In this document: piece after piece, positions 51,356 to 59,939 of the stretch
How the letters are laid out: every line of letters starts with the position of its first letter
Numbering within the stretch: position 1 is the first letter of the stretch
Source: Shinella sp. SUS2
Lineage (GTDB): Bacteria; Pseudomonadota; Alphaproteobacteria; Rhizobiales; Rhizobiaceae
Direction of reading: 5' to 3'
Length of the DNA stretch: 64,000 nt
NCBI RefSeq assembly: GCF_001262505.1
Contig: NZ_KQ410734.1
Coordinates: forward strand, 124,001 to 188,000
Notes under the pieces: model-generated
The model's input: the letters and a program-made list of their open reading frames with translations, nothing else
Database searches by the model: none
What the model was told of the DNA's origin: nothing
Program-made: the position numbers and the translations under genes

Positions 51356-52537
51356 CTATTCGGCGAGACTGATGGTCTTGCGCGGGGCGTTGCGGGCGAA
51401 GAACGCGATGCGATCTTCATCCAGCTCGATGCCGAGGCCCGGGCCACCGGGCACGGTCAGCTCGAAATCGCTGTAGTCGAGCGGCGTTGCGAGAATGTCC
51501 TCGGTCAGGAGCAGCGGGCCGAACAGCTCTGTGCCTCGCTGCAGATTGGCGAAGGTCGAAAAGACCTGGGCGGAGGCGATGGTGCCGACCGGGCCTTCCA
51601 GCATGGTGCCACCATAGAGCTCGATACCGGCCGCATCGGCGATCGCGGCCACGCGCTGGGCATTGAAGAGGCCACCGCTCTGCTCGATCTTGACGGCGAA
51701 GACATCGGCGCCGCCGACCTTTGCCAGTTCGAAAGCCGATTCCGGTCCGGTCAGGGCCTCATCCGCCATCAGCGCGATGGGGAAACGGCGCATCAGCCGG
51801 GTGAGCGCCACCGTGGAAGCGACCGGTTGCTCGACCAGTTCGCAGCCGGCATCGGCAAGGGCGGCCATGCCATAGGCGGCCTCGGTTTCACTCCACGCCA
51901 TGTTGACATCGACGCGCACGGCGGCCCGCTCGCCCAGAGCGTGCTTGATCGCGGCAACATGGGCGATGTCCTCTCGGACGGTCTTCGCGCCGATCTTCAG
52001 CTTGAAGATGCGGTGGCGGCGGAGATCCAGCATGCGCTCGGCCTCGGCGATGTCACGGGCCGTATCGCCCGAGGCCAGCGTCCAGGCGACCGGCAGGCGA
52101 TCGCGGCGGCGGCCGCCGAGAAGCTCGCTCACCGGCAGGCCGAGGCGTTTGCCTTGCGCATCGAGCAGGGCCGTTTCCATGGCGCTTCTCGCGAAGCGGT
52201 TTTCCTTGATCCGTTTGGCAAGGCGCGCCATCAGCACCGGCACGCGGGATGCGTCCTCCCCCAGCATTGCCGGGGCAAAATAGGTGTCGATGGCGACCTT
52301 CATACCCTCGGGGCTTTCCCCACCATAGGCGAGGCCGCCGATCGTGGTGCCCTCGCCGATGCCGATGGTGCCGTCGCTGCAATATACCTTCACCAGCATC
52401 ACGCTCTGGCCGTTCATCGTCGCGACCGACAGCTTGTGCGGGCGAATGGTCGGCAGATCGACCAGCAAGGTCTCGACCCGTTCGACGATGGGAGGGGATA
52501 TGGTAGCCGGAAATTGTGGTGCAGGGGTCGTGTTCAT
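51356..52537 (-). CDS. catB: Muconate cycloisomerase
   Basis: 393 residues from ATG 52537; the frame extends upstream through the operator region but no start is likely there. Enolase-superfamily catalytic parts are the KLKIG lysine, metal ligands Asp in VRVDVNMAW, Glu in CELVEQPVA and Asp in LMADEALTG, and a late KIEQSGG lysine. It lactonises cis,cis-muconate to muconolactone. It is the first gene of the catBCA-benABCDK transcript, 57 bases from an ATAC-N7-GTAT operator. Confidence 0.95.
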   Translation of the reverse strand: MNTTPAPQFPATISPPIVERVETLLVDLPTIRPHKLSVATMNGQSVMLVKVYCSDGTIGIGEGTTIGGLAYGGESPEGMKVAIDTYFAPAMLGEDASRVPVLMARLAKRIKENRFARSAMETALLDAQGKRLGLPVSELLGGRRRDRLPVAWTLASGDTARDIAEAERMLDLRRHRIFKLKIGAKTVREDIAHVAAIKHALGERAAVRVDVNMAWSETEAAYGMAALADAGCELVEQPVASTVALTRLMRRFPIALMADEALTGPESAFELAKVGGADVFAVKIEQSGGLFNAQRVAAIADAAGIELYGGTMLEGPVGTIASAQVFSTFANLQRGTELFGPLLLTEDILATPLDYSDFELTVPGGPGLGIELDEDRIAFFARNAPRKTISLAE

Positions 52538-52594
52538 GGGAGAACTATGCGCCATGCCTCCCCTGCCCGTCCAAGACCGATTGCATCTCCAATG

Positions 52595-52609
52595 ATACCT
52601 GAGAGGTAT
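52595..52609. promoter_or_regulatory. CatR/BenM-type operator upstream of catB
   Basis: ATAC-CTGAGAG-GTAT, an exact match to the ATAC-N7-GTAT consensus of BenM and CatM, followed by AGTG. It lies 57 bases upstream of catB, the head of the catabolic operon. The same pattern with the same flank (GGTATAGTG) is upstream of the LysR gene at 54775. Confidence 0.75.
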
Positions 52610-52960
52610 AGTGCTGTGAAATCCACCGTGATTGGGCCGCTGGTCGGGCCAGAACAATCGCACCCAACTTCGGGTGATATCATAGAGCGTTGGCGAGCAA
52701 GGACGTGGGGTTAGCGAAGCATTCGACGCTTCACTGATCTGGACAGGGTTTGGCAGCCGCGGGTTACGGGGCTTGAACGGTTGAAAAGATAGGCGGCGCG
52801 ATAGGCCGCCATCTGTGCCACGGTCCCGTTGGCGATGGGTCGCGTCGAGTTTCTCTTGCAGATCGATTGGGAGGTTTACGGCTGGGAAGACGGGAAAGCC
52901 GGAACGGTGAGTGTTCTGGCAAGCCTGGCGCCGTGGGAGGCTAAATCAGGCAACAGAAGA

Positions 52961-52988
52961 GCGGGCGCCGGCAAGATGCTGCGCCCGC
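52961..52988 (-). terminator. Terminator of the α/β hydrolase gene
   Basis: GCGGGCGC (52961-52968) and GCGCCCGC (52981-52988) form a perfect 8-bp stem. On the minus strand the stem is followed by TCTTCTGTT, a T-rich tail. It begins 12 bases past the hydrolase stop. Confidence 0.6.
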
Positions 52989-52999
52989 CCGATTGTCGT

Positions 53000-53692
53000 T
53001 CAGGCTGCCGATTGTGCCGCGTCTGCAATCAGGTCGGCGATGTCCTGTGGCCGGGAGGCCAGGGAGGCGTGGCTTGCATCGAGTTCGATGATTTTCCTGG
53101 CGCCCATGCGCTCGGCCATGCGCTTCTGGTTCTCGGGCGCGATCATCCGGTCGTGCGTGGAGATCTGATACCAGGACGGCTTGGTCTTCCAGGCCGGCGC
53201 GGTGACTGTATCGCCGAATGTGCTACCCAGCGGGGCCTTCTGCGTGACGGCCATCACCAAGGCCTCGTCGGCGTCGAGGTCCTGGCAGAAGCTTTCCTGG
53301 AATTTCTCCGGTTTGATCCAGAGATAGCCATCGCTGTCGGGGGCGATGTTGGGAAAGGCGGCGGGTGGATGCGCCTGACTGATGGCACCGGCGCTTTCAC
53401 CGGCATCGGGTGCGAAGGCGGCGACATAGACCAGTGCCTTCACATTCGGCAGATCCCCCATCTCGGTGATCACCTTGCCGCCGTAGGAATGGCCGACGAG
53501 CACCACCGGACCGTCGATCTGCTTGACCATCTTGCGGGTGCGCTCGGCATCGTCGGCGAGTGAGGTCAACGGGTTTTCCACGGCGTGGATGTCGCTGTAG
53601 CCCATGCGCGAAAGCGCCAGGATGGCATGCCCCCAATGGGCAGCCCCACCCCAGAAACCATGGACAAGGACGATTGCCGGCTTGCTGCTCAT
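53000..53692 (-). CDS. α/β hydrolase
   Basis: 230 residues from ATG 53692 (GAGGAAGTT upstream). VLVHGFWGGAAHWG is the oxyanion loop, VVLVGHSYGGKVITEM the nucleophile elbow with Ser, and LDASHASLASRPQDIADLI carries the late catalytic His. It is of the short salicylate-esterase/methylesterase-like group. It lies downstream of pcaD on the same strand (144-base gap) and so may hydrolyse an aromatic ester that feeds the benzoate route; this is inferred only from location. Confidence 0.85.
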   Translation of the reverse strand: MSSKPAIVLVHGFWGGAAHWGHAILALSRMGYSDIHAVENPLTSLADDAERTRKMVKQIDGPVVLVGHSYGGKVITEMGDLPNVKALVYVAAFAPDAGESAGAISQAHPPAAFPNIAPDSDGYLWIKPEKFQESFCQDLDADEALVMAVTQKAPLGSTFGDTVTAPAWKTKPSWYQISTHDRMIAPENQKRMAERMGARKIIELDASHASLASRPQDIADLIADAAQSAA

Positions 53693-53836
53693 AACTTCCT
53701 CCTCAGTTTTCGGATGGCTGTTGTCGTCAAGCGGCTTTTCCCGCCGAATAAAATCTAGGTCTCGCCACCAAAATGCATAGGCCCGAGGGTTGGCTTTTGA
53801 TGTCCTCCCCCAATGGTATGGTGTGTGCATGGACGG

Positions 53837-54628
53837 CTATTGTGCCGGCATGTCCGAAAAGCCGCGCACCAGTGCCGCGACGTCTGTGGGACGTTCGATG
53901 CATGGCAGGTGGCCGGCGCCTTCTATGATGTGGAACACAGCCCCAGGAATTCGGTGCGCTGTTTCTTCGACAAGCGAGGGCGGTGTCGAAAGGTCGCTTC
54001 CGCCGGCGATCACCAGCGTCGGTGCAGATATGCCGGTGATGGCGTCGGTGAGGTCGGCATCGCGCAGGGCCTTGCAGGTTTCGGCATAGCCGATGGCCGG
54101 TGTGCGCTCCAGCATCCGGCGCCAGCCGGAAAAGGCTTCCGGCTGCTCTACGCGATAGGCCGGAGAAAACCACCGTGCCATAATCGCCTCGCCGATCGAT
54201 GCGACGCCGTCCTTGAGCACGGCATCGATGCGGGCGTTCCAGGCATCCGGCGTGCCGATCTTCGCCGCCGTGTCCATCAGAACAAGGCGTGTGATCCGGG
54301 CCGGTGCCCGCACTGCGAGGTCCATGGCAATCAGCCCGCCGACGGAGAGGCCGCAGAGCATCGTATCCTGCCAGCCGACATGGTCGAGAAGGCCAACGAG
54401 GTCGTCGGCGTGGTCGCGGATACCGCGGGGTGTAGGGCCTGCTTCGCTCAGTCCGTGGCCGCGCTTGTCATAGAACAGGAGGTCGAAATCGGCGGCGAGT
54501 GCATTGGCGACCTCGTCCCATATCGCCACATCTGTTCCAAGAGAGTTGGCGAAGGCGATCCGCGGTGCGCCGCGCCGGCCGGCGCGGCGATAGAAGAGCA
54601 CGATGTCGTTGGATCGGATGAAAGGCAT
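53837..54628 (-). CDS. pcaD: 3-oxoadipate enol-lactonase
   Basis: 263-residue α/β hydrolase: FANSLGTDVAIWDEVANAL, LLFYDKRGHGLS, nucleophile elbow LCGLSVGGLIAMDLAVRAP, the Asp region APTLVIAGGSDLSTPP and final His in IIEGAGHLPCIERPTDVAALV. It hydrolyses the CatC product to 3-oxoadipate. It is divergent from the LysR regulator and separate from the catB operon, although both operators match, so they should respond to the same inducer (muconate and/or benzoate). Confidence 0.93.
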   Translation of the reverse strand: MPFIRSNDIVLFYRRAGRRGAPRIAFANSLGTDVAIWDEVANALAADFDLLFYDKRGHGLSEAGPTPRGIRDHADDLVGLLDHVGWQDTMLCGLSVGGLIAMDLAVRAPARITRLVLMDTAAKIGTPDAWNARIDAVLKDGVASIGEAIMARWFSPAYRVEQPEAFSGWRRMLERTPAIGYAETCKALRDADLTDAITGISAPTLVIAGGSDLSTPPSLVEETAHRIPGAVFHIIEGAGHLPCIERPTDVAALVRGFSDMPAQ

Positions 54629-54774
54629 TGTGGATACTCGCTCTGGCGCCGTCGATCCATGCGCCTCGACCCGGCCGGGCAGGTGTCTGGCCTATGCAGG
54701 AACTCCCGCGAAATTCTTGCTGCAAGGCTAGCTTTGGCGCCGCAAAGCGTCCAAGACTATCGCGGTCGCTTTCA

Positions 54775-54789
54775 ATACCGGGAAGGTAT
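54775..54789. promoter_or_regulatory. CatR/BenM-type operator upstream of the LysR gene
   Basis: ATAC-CGGGAAG-GTAT, six bases before the LysR start codon and within the pcaD/LysR divergent gap. It is an exact ATAC-N7-GTAT match and shares the downstream AGTG with the site before catB. The position over the ribosome site suggests autorepression together with control of pcaD. Confidence 0.75.
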
Positions 54790-54795
54790 AGTGTC

Positions 54796-55719
54796 ATGGA
54801 GCTGCGCCAACTTCGCTACTTCGTCGCCGTTGCCCGCGAGCGTAATTTTTCCAGGGCTGCGGAACTGCTGCACATTGCCCAGCCGCCGCTGAGCCGGCAG
54901 ATCCAGCAGCTGGAAGAGACGCTCGGGGTTACCCTGATCGACCGCTCCATCCGCCCGCTGGTCCTGACCGATGCGGGGCGTTTCTTCTATGACCAGGCGA
55001 AGCAGATCCTTGCCCGTATCGATCATGTGCGCGAACAGACCCGGCGCATCGCAGCCTCGCGCCGGGAGATCTTCATTATCGGGTGTGTCGGCTCGACGCT
55101 CTACAGCGGCATTCCGGATCTGGTGCGTCGCATGCGGGCCCGCTGGCCAGCGCTCGGCATCGAGATCCGCGAGATGATGTCGGTGGAACAGATCGCGGCG
55201 CTGAAGGACGGGCGTATCGATCTCGGTTTCGGCCGCGTACGGCTCAGCGACCCTGATATCGAGCGGATCACGCTACGAGAGGAGCGGCTGGTCGTTGCCT
55301 TTCCCAAGGGTCATCCGAAGTCACTGGCGACGGAACCCGTTGCGCTGAGCGAGATCGCCGGCGAGACGCTGGTGATCTATCCCTCCAAGCCGCGACCAAG
55401 CTTTGCCGACGAGGTGCTTGCCCTCTGTGCGGATCTCAATGTCGAGTTGGGCACGGTCGAGGAAGTTCGGGAGATCCAGACCGCGCTCGGCCTTGTCGCG
55501 GCCGCCATCGGCGTGTGCATCCTGCCTGCGGCAGCCCAGCGCCAGCGCATGGACGATGTCTGCTACCGCGTGCTTTCCGACGAGCGGGCGACCTCGCCGG
55601 TCATCATGAGCTACCGGCGGAACGACGGCTCGGGGCGGATCGATGAGATCAAGGCGCTGATCCGTGAAATGTATGCGGAAAACCCGCCCTGGCTACGCCT
55701 GTCGAACATCACTTGGTAG
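54796..55719 (+). CDS. catR: LysR-family regulator of the benzoate/catechol genes (CatR/BenM-like)
   Basis: 307 residues from ATG 54796. The HTH MELRQLRYFVAVARERNFSRAAELLHIAQPPLSRQIQQLEETLGVTLIDRS is nearly the BenM/CatM/CatR pattern. The effector domain starts FIIGCVGSTLYSGIPDLVRRMRARWP and has a CatM-like RLSDPDIERITLREERLVVAFPKGHP. Muconate binding is expected by family. It is convergent with the DUF983 gene. With two ATAC-N7-GTAT sites in the locus it is the obvious controller of catBCA-benABCDK and pcaD. Confidence 0.92.
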   Translation: MELRQLRYFVAVARERNFSRAAELLHIAQPPLSRQIQQLEETLGVTLIDRSIRPLVLTDAGRFFYDQAKQILARIDHVREQTRRIAASRREIFIIGCVGSTLYSGIPDLVRRMRARWPALGIEIREMMSVEQIAALKDGRIDLGFGRVRLSDPDIERITLREERLVVAFPKGHPKSLATEPVALSEIAGETLVIYPSKPRPSFADEVLALCADLNVELGTVEEVREIQTALGLVAAAIGVCILPAAAQRQRMDDVCYRVLSDERATSPVIMSYRRNDGSGRIDEIKALIREMYAENPPWLRLSNITW

Positions 55720-55735
55720 CCCCTCCCCTCTTGTG

Positions 55736-56122
55736 TCAGGTGCCCGCCTGCCGGCGGACGACCTTGCCCTCTTCGGCCTTGTAGAAATACTGGCTTGCGA
55801 CCAGCCATCCCTTGAGCGGCCGAAGCGGGGGAATGCAGGTCAACAGCATGAAGGGCCCTGTGACCAGAACCTGCGTCAACAGCGAGGCGCTGAAGGCGAC
55901 CTCCAGCCAGACGGCGAGCAGCACGCTCGGCACGCAGGCGAAGCAGATGACGAAGAAGGCCGGGCCATCGGCAGGGTCGGCGAAGGAATAGTCGAGACCG
56001 CAGGCTTCGCATTTCGGCGCCAGTGTAAGGAATCCCTTGAAGAGATGCCCTTGGCCGCAGCGCGGGCAACGACCGCGAATACCGGTTTGCATGGGCGGCA
56101 GCTGGGGATAGGTCTCATTCAT
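55736..56122 (-). CDS. DUF983 membrane protein with zinc-ribbon
   Basis: 128 residues from ATG 56122. The N-terminal zinc ribbon RCPRCGQGHLFKGFLTLAPKCEACG has four Cys (CxxC twice), followed by two membrane segments (about 55-75 and 80-100) and the conserved PPLRPLKGWLVASQYFYKAEEGKV. DUF983 is common in Alphaproteobacteria, usually chromosomal; function unknown. Convergent with catR with a 16-base gap. On the minus strand upstream, TTGACA at about 56190 may belong to its promoter. Confidence 0.85.
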   Translation of the reverse strand: MNETYPQLPPMQTGIRGRCPRCGQGHLFKGFLTLAPKCEACGLDYSFADPADGPAFFVICFACVPSVLLAVWLEVAFSASLLTQVLVTGPFMLLTCIPPLRPLKGWLVASQYFYKAEEGKVVRRQAGT

Positions 56123-56278
56123 GGCAAGTACCTCTCTCGTTCCATTCAATCCAATCATCGTATGCGTTCATATAGATGCAATCATGCTGTCAATTTGTCG
56201 AGCAGACATACTGACGCAGGCAGACGAACGTCTGCTGCCAGTGAGGCTGCATCCGTTCGATCGGGAAGATTTACGGAA

Positions 56279-57682
56279 TCAGAAGAAGGACCCGGCCATT
56301 TCCGGGGGGCCTTCAAGTGCGTGCGCCATGAATTCGAGGGCGGTCTGGAGTTGCGGCCGCGTCACCGGGCCGCCGAGGCTGACCCGCACGGCTTCCGGCG
56401 GCGCGCCATCGACGGCAAAGGCGTCGCTGGCCATCACGCCGAGGCCGCAGGCCCGCATGTGGGTGCCGAAGGTGGATCGCGTCCAGCCCTGCGGTAGCGG
56501 CAGCCAGATGTTGAAGCTCATGGGATCGGCGCGGTAGCCGGCAGGCAGGAGGCTGGCGGCAAGGGCCTGGCGGGCCGGAGCCTCCGAGCGCAGGAAATCG
56601 AGAATCGCGTCGGCCGTGCCATCCTCTATCCACCGCGTGGCGAGGGCCGCGGTCAGGGGCGAAGCCATAACATTGCCTGCCCGCATGGCTCCGGCGAAGG
56701 ACCAGAGAGCCCGGCTGTCATCGGGCGCGACCACAAAGGCCAGGCGCAAGCCCGCACCGATGCATTTCGACAGTCCGCCGATGTACCAGGTGAGCTGGGG
56801 CGCGAAGGCGGCAAGGGGGGATGGGGTGCTTGCTGGAATGAAGCCATAAGCGTCGTCCTCGACGATCGGCACGCGGTGTGTGTTTGCCGTTGCGGCGATT
56901 TCCGCCCGACGCGCGGCTGACATGGTCAGCGTCAACGGGTTCTGCAGCGTCGGATTGAGGTAGATCGCCTTTGGCTTTTCGCGCATGCAGGCCTCCGCGA
57001 AGGCCTCCGGCAGGATGCCCTGATCATCCATCGGCAGGCCAACGAGCTTGAGGCGCAGCTGTGCGGCGATCGAGCGCATTCCCGGATAGGTGATGGTTTC
57101 TGCAAGCACGGTGTCACCGGGTTTGGTGAGCATTCCGAAGATTGCCAGCAGTGCTGGATGGGCGCCGGGCGCCACGAAGATGCGCTCCTGCTGCGGCGCG
57201 AGGCCCTTGCGCCCGAGCCAAAGGGCGGCGGCTTCCTTGTCCATGGCCGCGCCACCGAAACTCTGGTAGCGCAGCAGCGGAACGAGATCGCTGGCGACCG
57301 CCGACAGTCCGTCACGCATGCGGGCGAGCAAATCAGGGTCGTCCGGCTCCGGGGGCATGTTCATGGAGGGATCGACCATGGCCGCGCGGCGGCTGTCCGG
57401 CGATATGCCAACGGGAAGAGGGACGCGTGCTGCATCCGCGCTGCCCGTGACGAAGGTGCCGCGGCCGACATGCGACTGCACGAGCCCGCGCTTCTGTGCT
57501 TCGAGGTAGCCGCGGGCGACGGTGGTGACGTCGATGGCGAGCCGCCGGGCAAGGTCCCGGTGCGTCGGAAGCTTGTCGCCGACCAAGAGCTGCCCGCTGC
57601 GCAGATCCATCTCGATCAGATCGGCGATCGCCATGTAGAGAGGGCTGCTGCTGCGGCCGAGATCGGGATGCCAGTTCTTCAT
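56279..57682 (-). CDS. MocR-type (GntR/aminotransferase) transcriptional regulator
   Basis: 467 residues from ATG 57682; the frame extends upstream but only as GC-rich non-coding sequence. The GntR winged HTH covers residues ~10-75: LYMAIADLIEMDLRSGQLLVGDKLPTHRDLARRLAIDVTTVARGYLEAQKRGLVQSHVGRGTFV. A fold-type-I aminotransferase domain follows, with LNPTLQNPLTLTM, EDDAYGF and PLP lysine in YIGGLSKCIGAGLRLAFVV. MocR proteins sense PLP-amino acid adducts. It is divergent from the cysteine-synthase-like gene across 787 bases, its likely target. Confidence 0.9.
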   Translation of the reverse strand: MKNWHPDLGRSSSPLYMAIADLIEMDLRSGQLLVGDKLPTHRDLARRLAIDVTTVARGYLEAQKRGLVQSHVGRGTFVTGSADAARVPLPVGISPDSRRAAMVDPSMNMPPEPDDPDLLARMRDGLSAVASDLVPLLRYQSFGGAAMDKEAAALWLGRKGLAPQQERIFVAPGAHPALLAIFGMLTKPGDTVLAETITYPGMRSIAAQLRLKLVGLPMDDQGILPEAFAEACMREKPKAIYLNPTLQNPLTLTMSAARRAEIAATANTHRVPIVEDDAYGFIPASTPSPLAAFAPQLTWYIGGLSKCIGAGLRLAFVVAPDDSRALWSFAGAMRAGNVMASPLTAALATRWIEDGTADAILDFLRSEAPARQALAASLLPAGYRADPMSFNIWLPLPQGWTRSTFGTHMRACGLGVMASDAFAVDGAPPEAVRVSLGGPVTRPQLQTALEFMAHALEGPPEMAGSFF

Positions 57683-58469
57683 GACCGAGGGTTCCAAGCC
57701 AATGTAGATTGACGGTATATTGCCTGTATGCCGGTCTGTCATCCACCACCGGCGGACAAAGCGTCGCAAGGCCACCGATGGAGTTGAACGGGCGAGGTCG
57801 GAATAGTGGAGCGTCAGCCGGCGGGACGCGATCCTCCCGTGTGATGGCGACGTCCATGGTGCGGGCCAGTGCGTGGGCCGCAAGCATAGTGACCTGTCGG
57901 CGCAGTGGTTGCTGAGGAGTGAGACTGGAAGCGTAGCAGCGGGTCGCCCGTGTGTATTGTGCGGTTGCTGCTGCCAAACCGCCCTCCGTTCGTACGGCCA
58001 CTGCGGGACCGGCCCGTACGACGGCGCATACATCCTGCAGGCCGGACAAGCGCGTCCCTCCCCTTGCCGACCACCTGCGATACCGGTCCGCGTGGTGTAG
58101 TCGCGCTCTTATCGATTGGCATCGTATCCCGCCCTGGCCAGGACGTGGTACATTTGGTGGGCTGTGTGCCGATGGCGAAGGTTTTCGTGCCGTCGTGTGG
58201 CGGGCTCTCGTACGATGAACGCGAACTCTGCTTTCTGCAGCAGGGCGCAAATGATCCTTCTGCCAAGTGTTTTGCGTGCCGGTGAACTTTTGCTATCAAA
58301 GGGGGCGGGGACCTGAACGACGTCCGCCATTTCTCCGGACCGGGGGGATGCACCGGCCATCGGCTTCGTTTCCGCCCTCTACTCGTCTGTGGTTCCTGTG
58401 CGACCCAGCTTCACAAAGCAATGTGCAGGCCCGAGGGTGCGCAGACAAAGCCGTTTGAAGGGTTGCGAC
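57683..58469. other. Long gene-free gap between MocR and the cysteine synthase-like gene
   Basis: 787 bases. Short frames exist on both strands but none has a ribosome site or a recognisable protein. A TTGACG-like -35 at about 57708 (plus) is the only promoter-like signal noted. No tRNA, repeat or terminator was found. It may contain a decayed gene or an RNA; nothing can be assigned. Confidence 0.5.
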
Positions 58470-59591
58470 ATGACTACGAATTCGACCCGGTTTCAGGCCG
58501 AAACCGTTCCCTTCCTCGACTGCGCCGACCGGGCCTGGGCACGCAATGCCATCGGCATCCTCGAGGGCGACGCCCGCCGCTCGGCGGATACCCATCTGGT
58601 CAACCCAGTTTTCAAGGGGCTGAAGGGCATTTCCATCTACCTCAAGGACGAGAGCACGCACCCGACAGGAAGCCTGAAGCACCGATTGGCCCGCTCCCTG
58701 TTCCTCTACGGCATCTGCAACGGACGGATCAGCAAGGGCACGACACTGGTCGAATCCTCGTCGGGATCGACCGCGGTGTCGGAGGCCTATTTTGCCGATC
58801 TGCTCGAACTGCCGTTCATTGCCGTCATGCCACGCAGCACCAGTCGTACGAAGATCGACGTCATCGAACGTTTCGGTGGTCGCTGTGCCTTCGTCGACAG
58901 CCCGTCAGAAGTTTATGAAACTGCGGCGCGCATCGCATCGGAGACCGGAGGCCACTACCTCGATCAGTTCACCAATGCCGAACGGGCCACGGACTGGCGA
59001 GGCAACAACAATATCGCCGAGAGCATCTTCGGCCAGATGGAGCGGGAAGCCCATCCGGTTCCGAGCTGGGTGATCATGGGGGCGGGAACCGGCGGCACGT
59101 CGGCAACGATCGGGCGCTACATCCGCTACCGTAACCTCTCGACACGGCTATGCGTGACGGATGTCGAGCATTCGGTGTTCTACGACGCCTGGAAGGCGAG
59201 CGACATGCAGACGACCTGCACCGCGCCGTCGCGCATCGAAGGTGTTGGGCGGCCGCGTGTCGAGCCGTCCTTCATCCCGACGGTTATCGACCATATGATC
59301 AAGGTGCCGGACGCAGCCTCCATCGCGGCCGCGCATGTGCTTTCGGACCGTCTGTTCCGGCGAGTGGGTGCCTCAACCGGTACGAATTTCTTCGGCCTGC
59401 TCTCCATCGCCGACAGCCTGATCAACGAAGGGCGCGAGGGCTCGCTCGTCACGCTCATCTGCGACAGCGGCGATCGTTATTCCAGCACCTATTTCAATCC
59501 CGACTGGTTGTCGAAGAACGAAATCGACATCGCACCCTGGTGCGATGTGATCGAGACGTTCCTCGATACTGGAGCCTTCAAGGCACCCTGA
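58470..59591 (+). CDS. PLP-dependent cysteine synthase / cysteine desulfhydrase-like protein
   Basis: 373 residues from ATG 58470. Fold-type-II PLP enzyme: [16 protein letters not shown] with the Schiff-base lysine at 70, [27 protein letters not shown], the glycine loop [15 protein letters not shown] and late [20 protein letters not shown]. The layout resembles Cds1-type L-cysteine desulfhydrases more than CysK/CysM. No other sulfur gene is adjacent. Divergent from the MocR regulator, which probably senses an amino acid substrate. A role in cysteine breakdown or in making a related amino acid is inferred. Confidence 0.85.
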   Translation: MTTNSTRFQAETVPFLDCADRAWARNAIGILEGDARRSADTHLVNPVFKGLKGISIYLKDESTHPTGSLKHRLARSLFLYGICNGRISKGTTLVESSSGSTAVSEAYFADLLELPFIAVMPRSTSRTKIDVIERFGGRCAFVDSPSEVYETAARIASETGGHYLDQFTNAERATDWRGNNNIAESIFGQMEREAHPVPSWVIMGAGTGGTSATIGRYIRYRNLSTRLCVTDVEHSVFYDAWKASDMQTTCTAPSRIEGVGRPRVEPSFIPTVIDHMIKVPDAASIAAAHVLSDRLFRRVGASTGTNFFGLLSIADSLINEGREGSLVTLICDSGDRYSSTYFNPDWLSKNEIDIAPWCDVIETFLDTGAFKAP

Positions 59592-59666
59592 CTGTATAAA
59601 AGGCAAGAGCCGAAATGGTGGGAATGATACCTCCGCCAGGCTCGTGTTGATACTGGGTTCGGACGC

Positions 59667-59682
59667 GTTGTACATGTACAAC
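59667..59682. repeat. Centromere-like palindrome, copy 1
   Basis: Perfect palindrome GTTGTACATGTACAAC. The outer GTT...AAC at 16-bp width matches the frame of RepB parS sites of repABC plasmids (GTTNNNNGCNNNNAAC), but the centre is AT instead of GC. A second identical copy is 126 bases downstream. Either a variant parS or a RepA operator. Confidence 0.6.
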
Positions 59683-59792
59683 CAAGAGACACCGGCATGG
59701 GCACCCGAGTCGGAAGCGCCTGTGCCCTGATCCTGCGACAATGCATACGGAGCCCGGCGGACAGGGCAGGGCAGACGTGCACCTGAAATGCA

Positions 59793-59808
59793 GTTGTACA
59801 TGTACAAC
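59793..59808. repeat. Centromere-like palindrome, copy 2
   Basis: Second exact copy of GTTGTACATGTACAAC, 132 bases before repA. Twelve helical turns (126 bases) separate the two copies, which places them on the same DNA face and supports cooperative binding by a partition protein. Confidence 0.6.
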
Positions 59809-59939
59809 ATGAATCCCGTTGGTCTTGCGCGAAGCTCTGCCAAAAAGGGTTTGTCCGACTCAGGGAATCGGGCTAGCTTCATCAGCGCTTATTCATCAGT
59901 TTTCGAGGAAAAAGCGCAGAAGTTAATCCTGAGGCCACG

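Larger units (their letters stand above)
52538..52999. other. Intergenic region between catB and the α/β hydrolase gene
   Basis: 462 bases without a plausible gene. It holds the CatR-type operator (52595-52609), an imperfect hairpin AGCGAAGC...GCTTCACT at 52713-52735, and the terminator of the hydrolase gene at 52961-52988. Confidence 0.6.
59592..59939. other. Region upstream of repA
   Basis: 348 bases without a gene. It contains two identical 16-bp palindromes (59667 and 59793) and a GCGCTT...AAGCGC arm pair at about 59885-59917 close to the repA start. The repA promoter is expected here but no clear sigma-70 pair was identified. Confidence 0.6.

Noticed and set aside
52713..52735. Hairpin AGCGAAGC...GCTTCACT as terminator or operator
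   Set aside because: One mismatch in an 8-bp stem, no T-tract and not close to a gene end; could be chance.
58250..58350. Possible tRNA on the minus strand near 58300
   Set aside because: A short stretch resembles tRNA-derived sequence, but there is no pairing acceptor stem and no proper T-loop.
59667..59808. TraR/LuxR-type quorum-sensing boxes
   Set aside because: The palindromes differ from the known tra box, and no luxR, luxI or tra genes are in the window.
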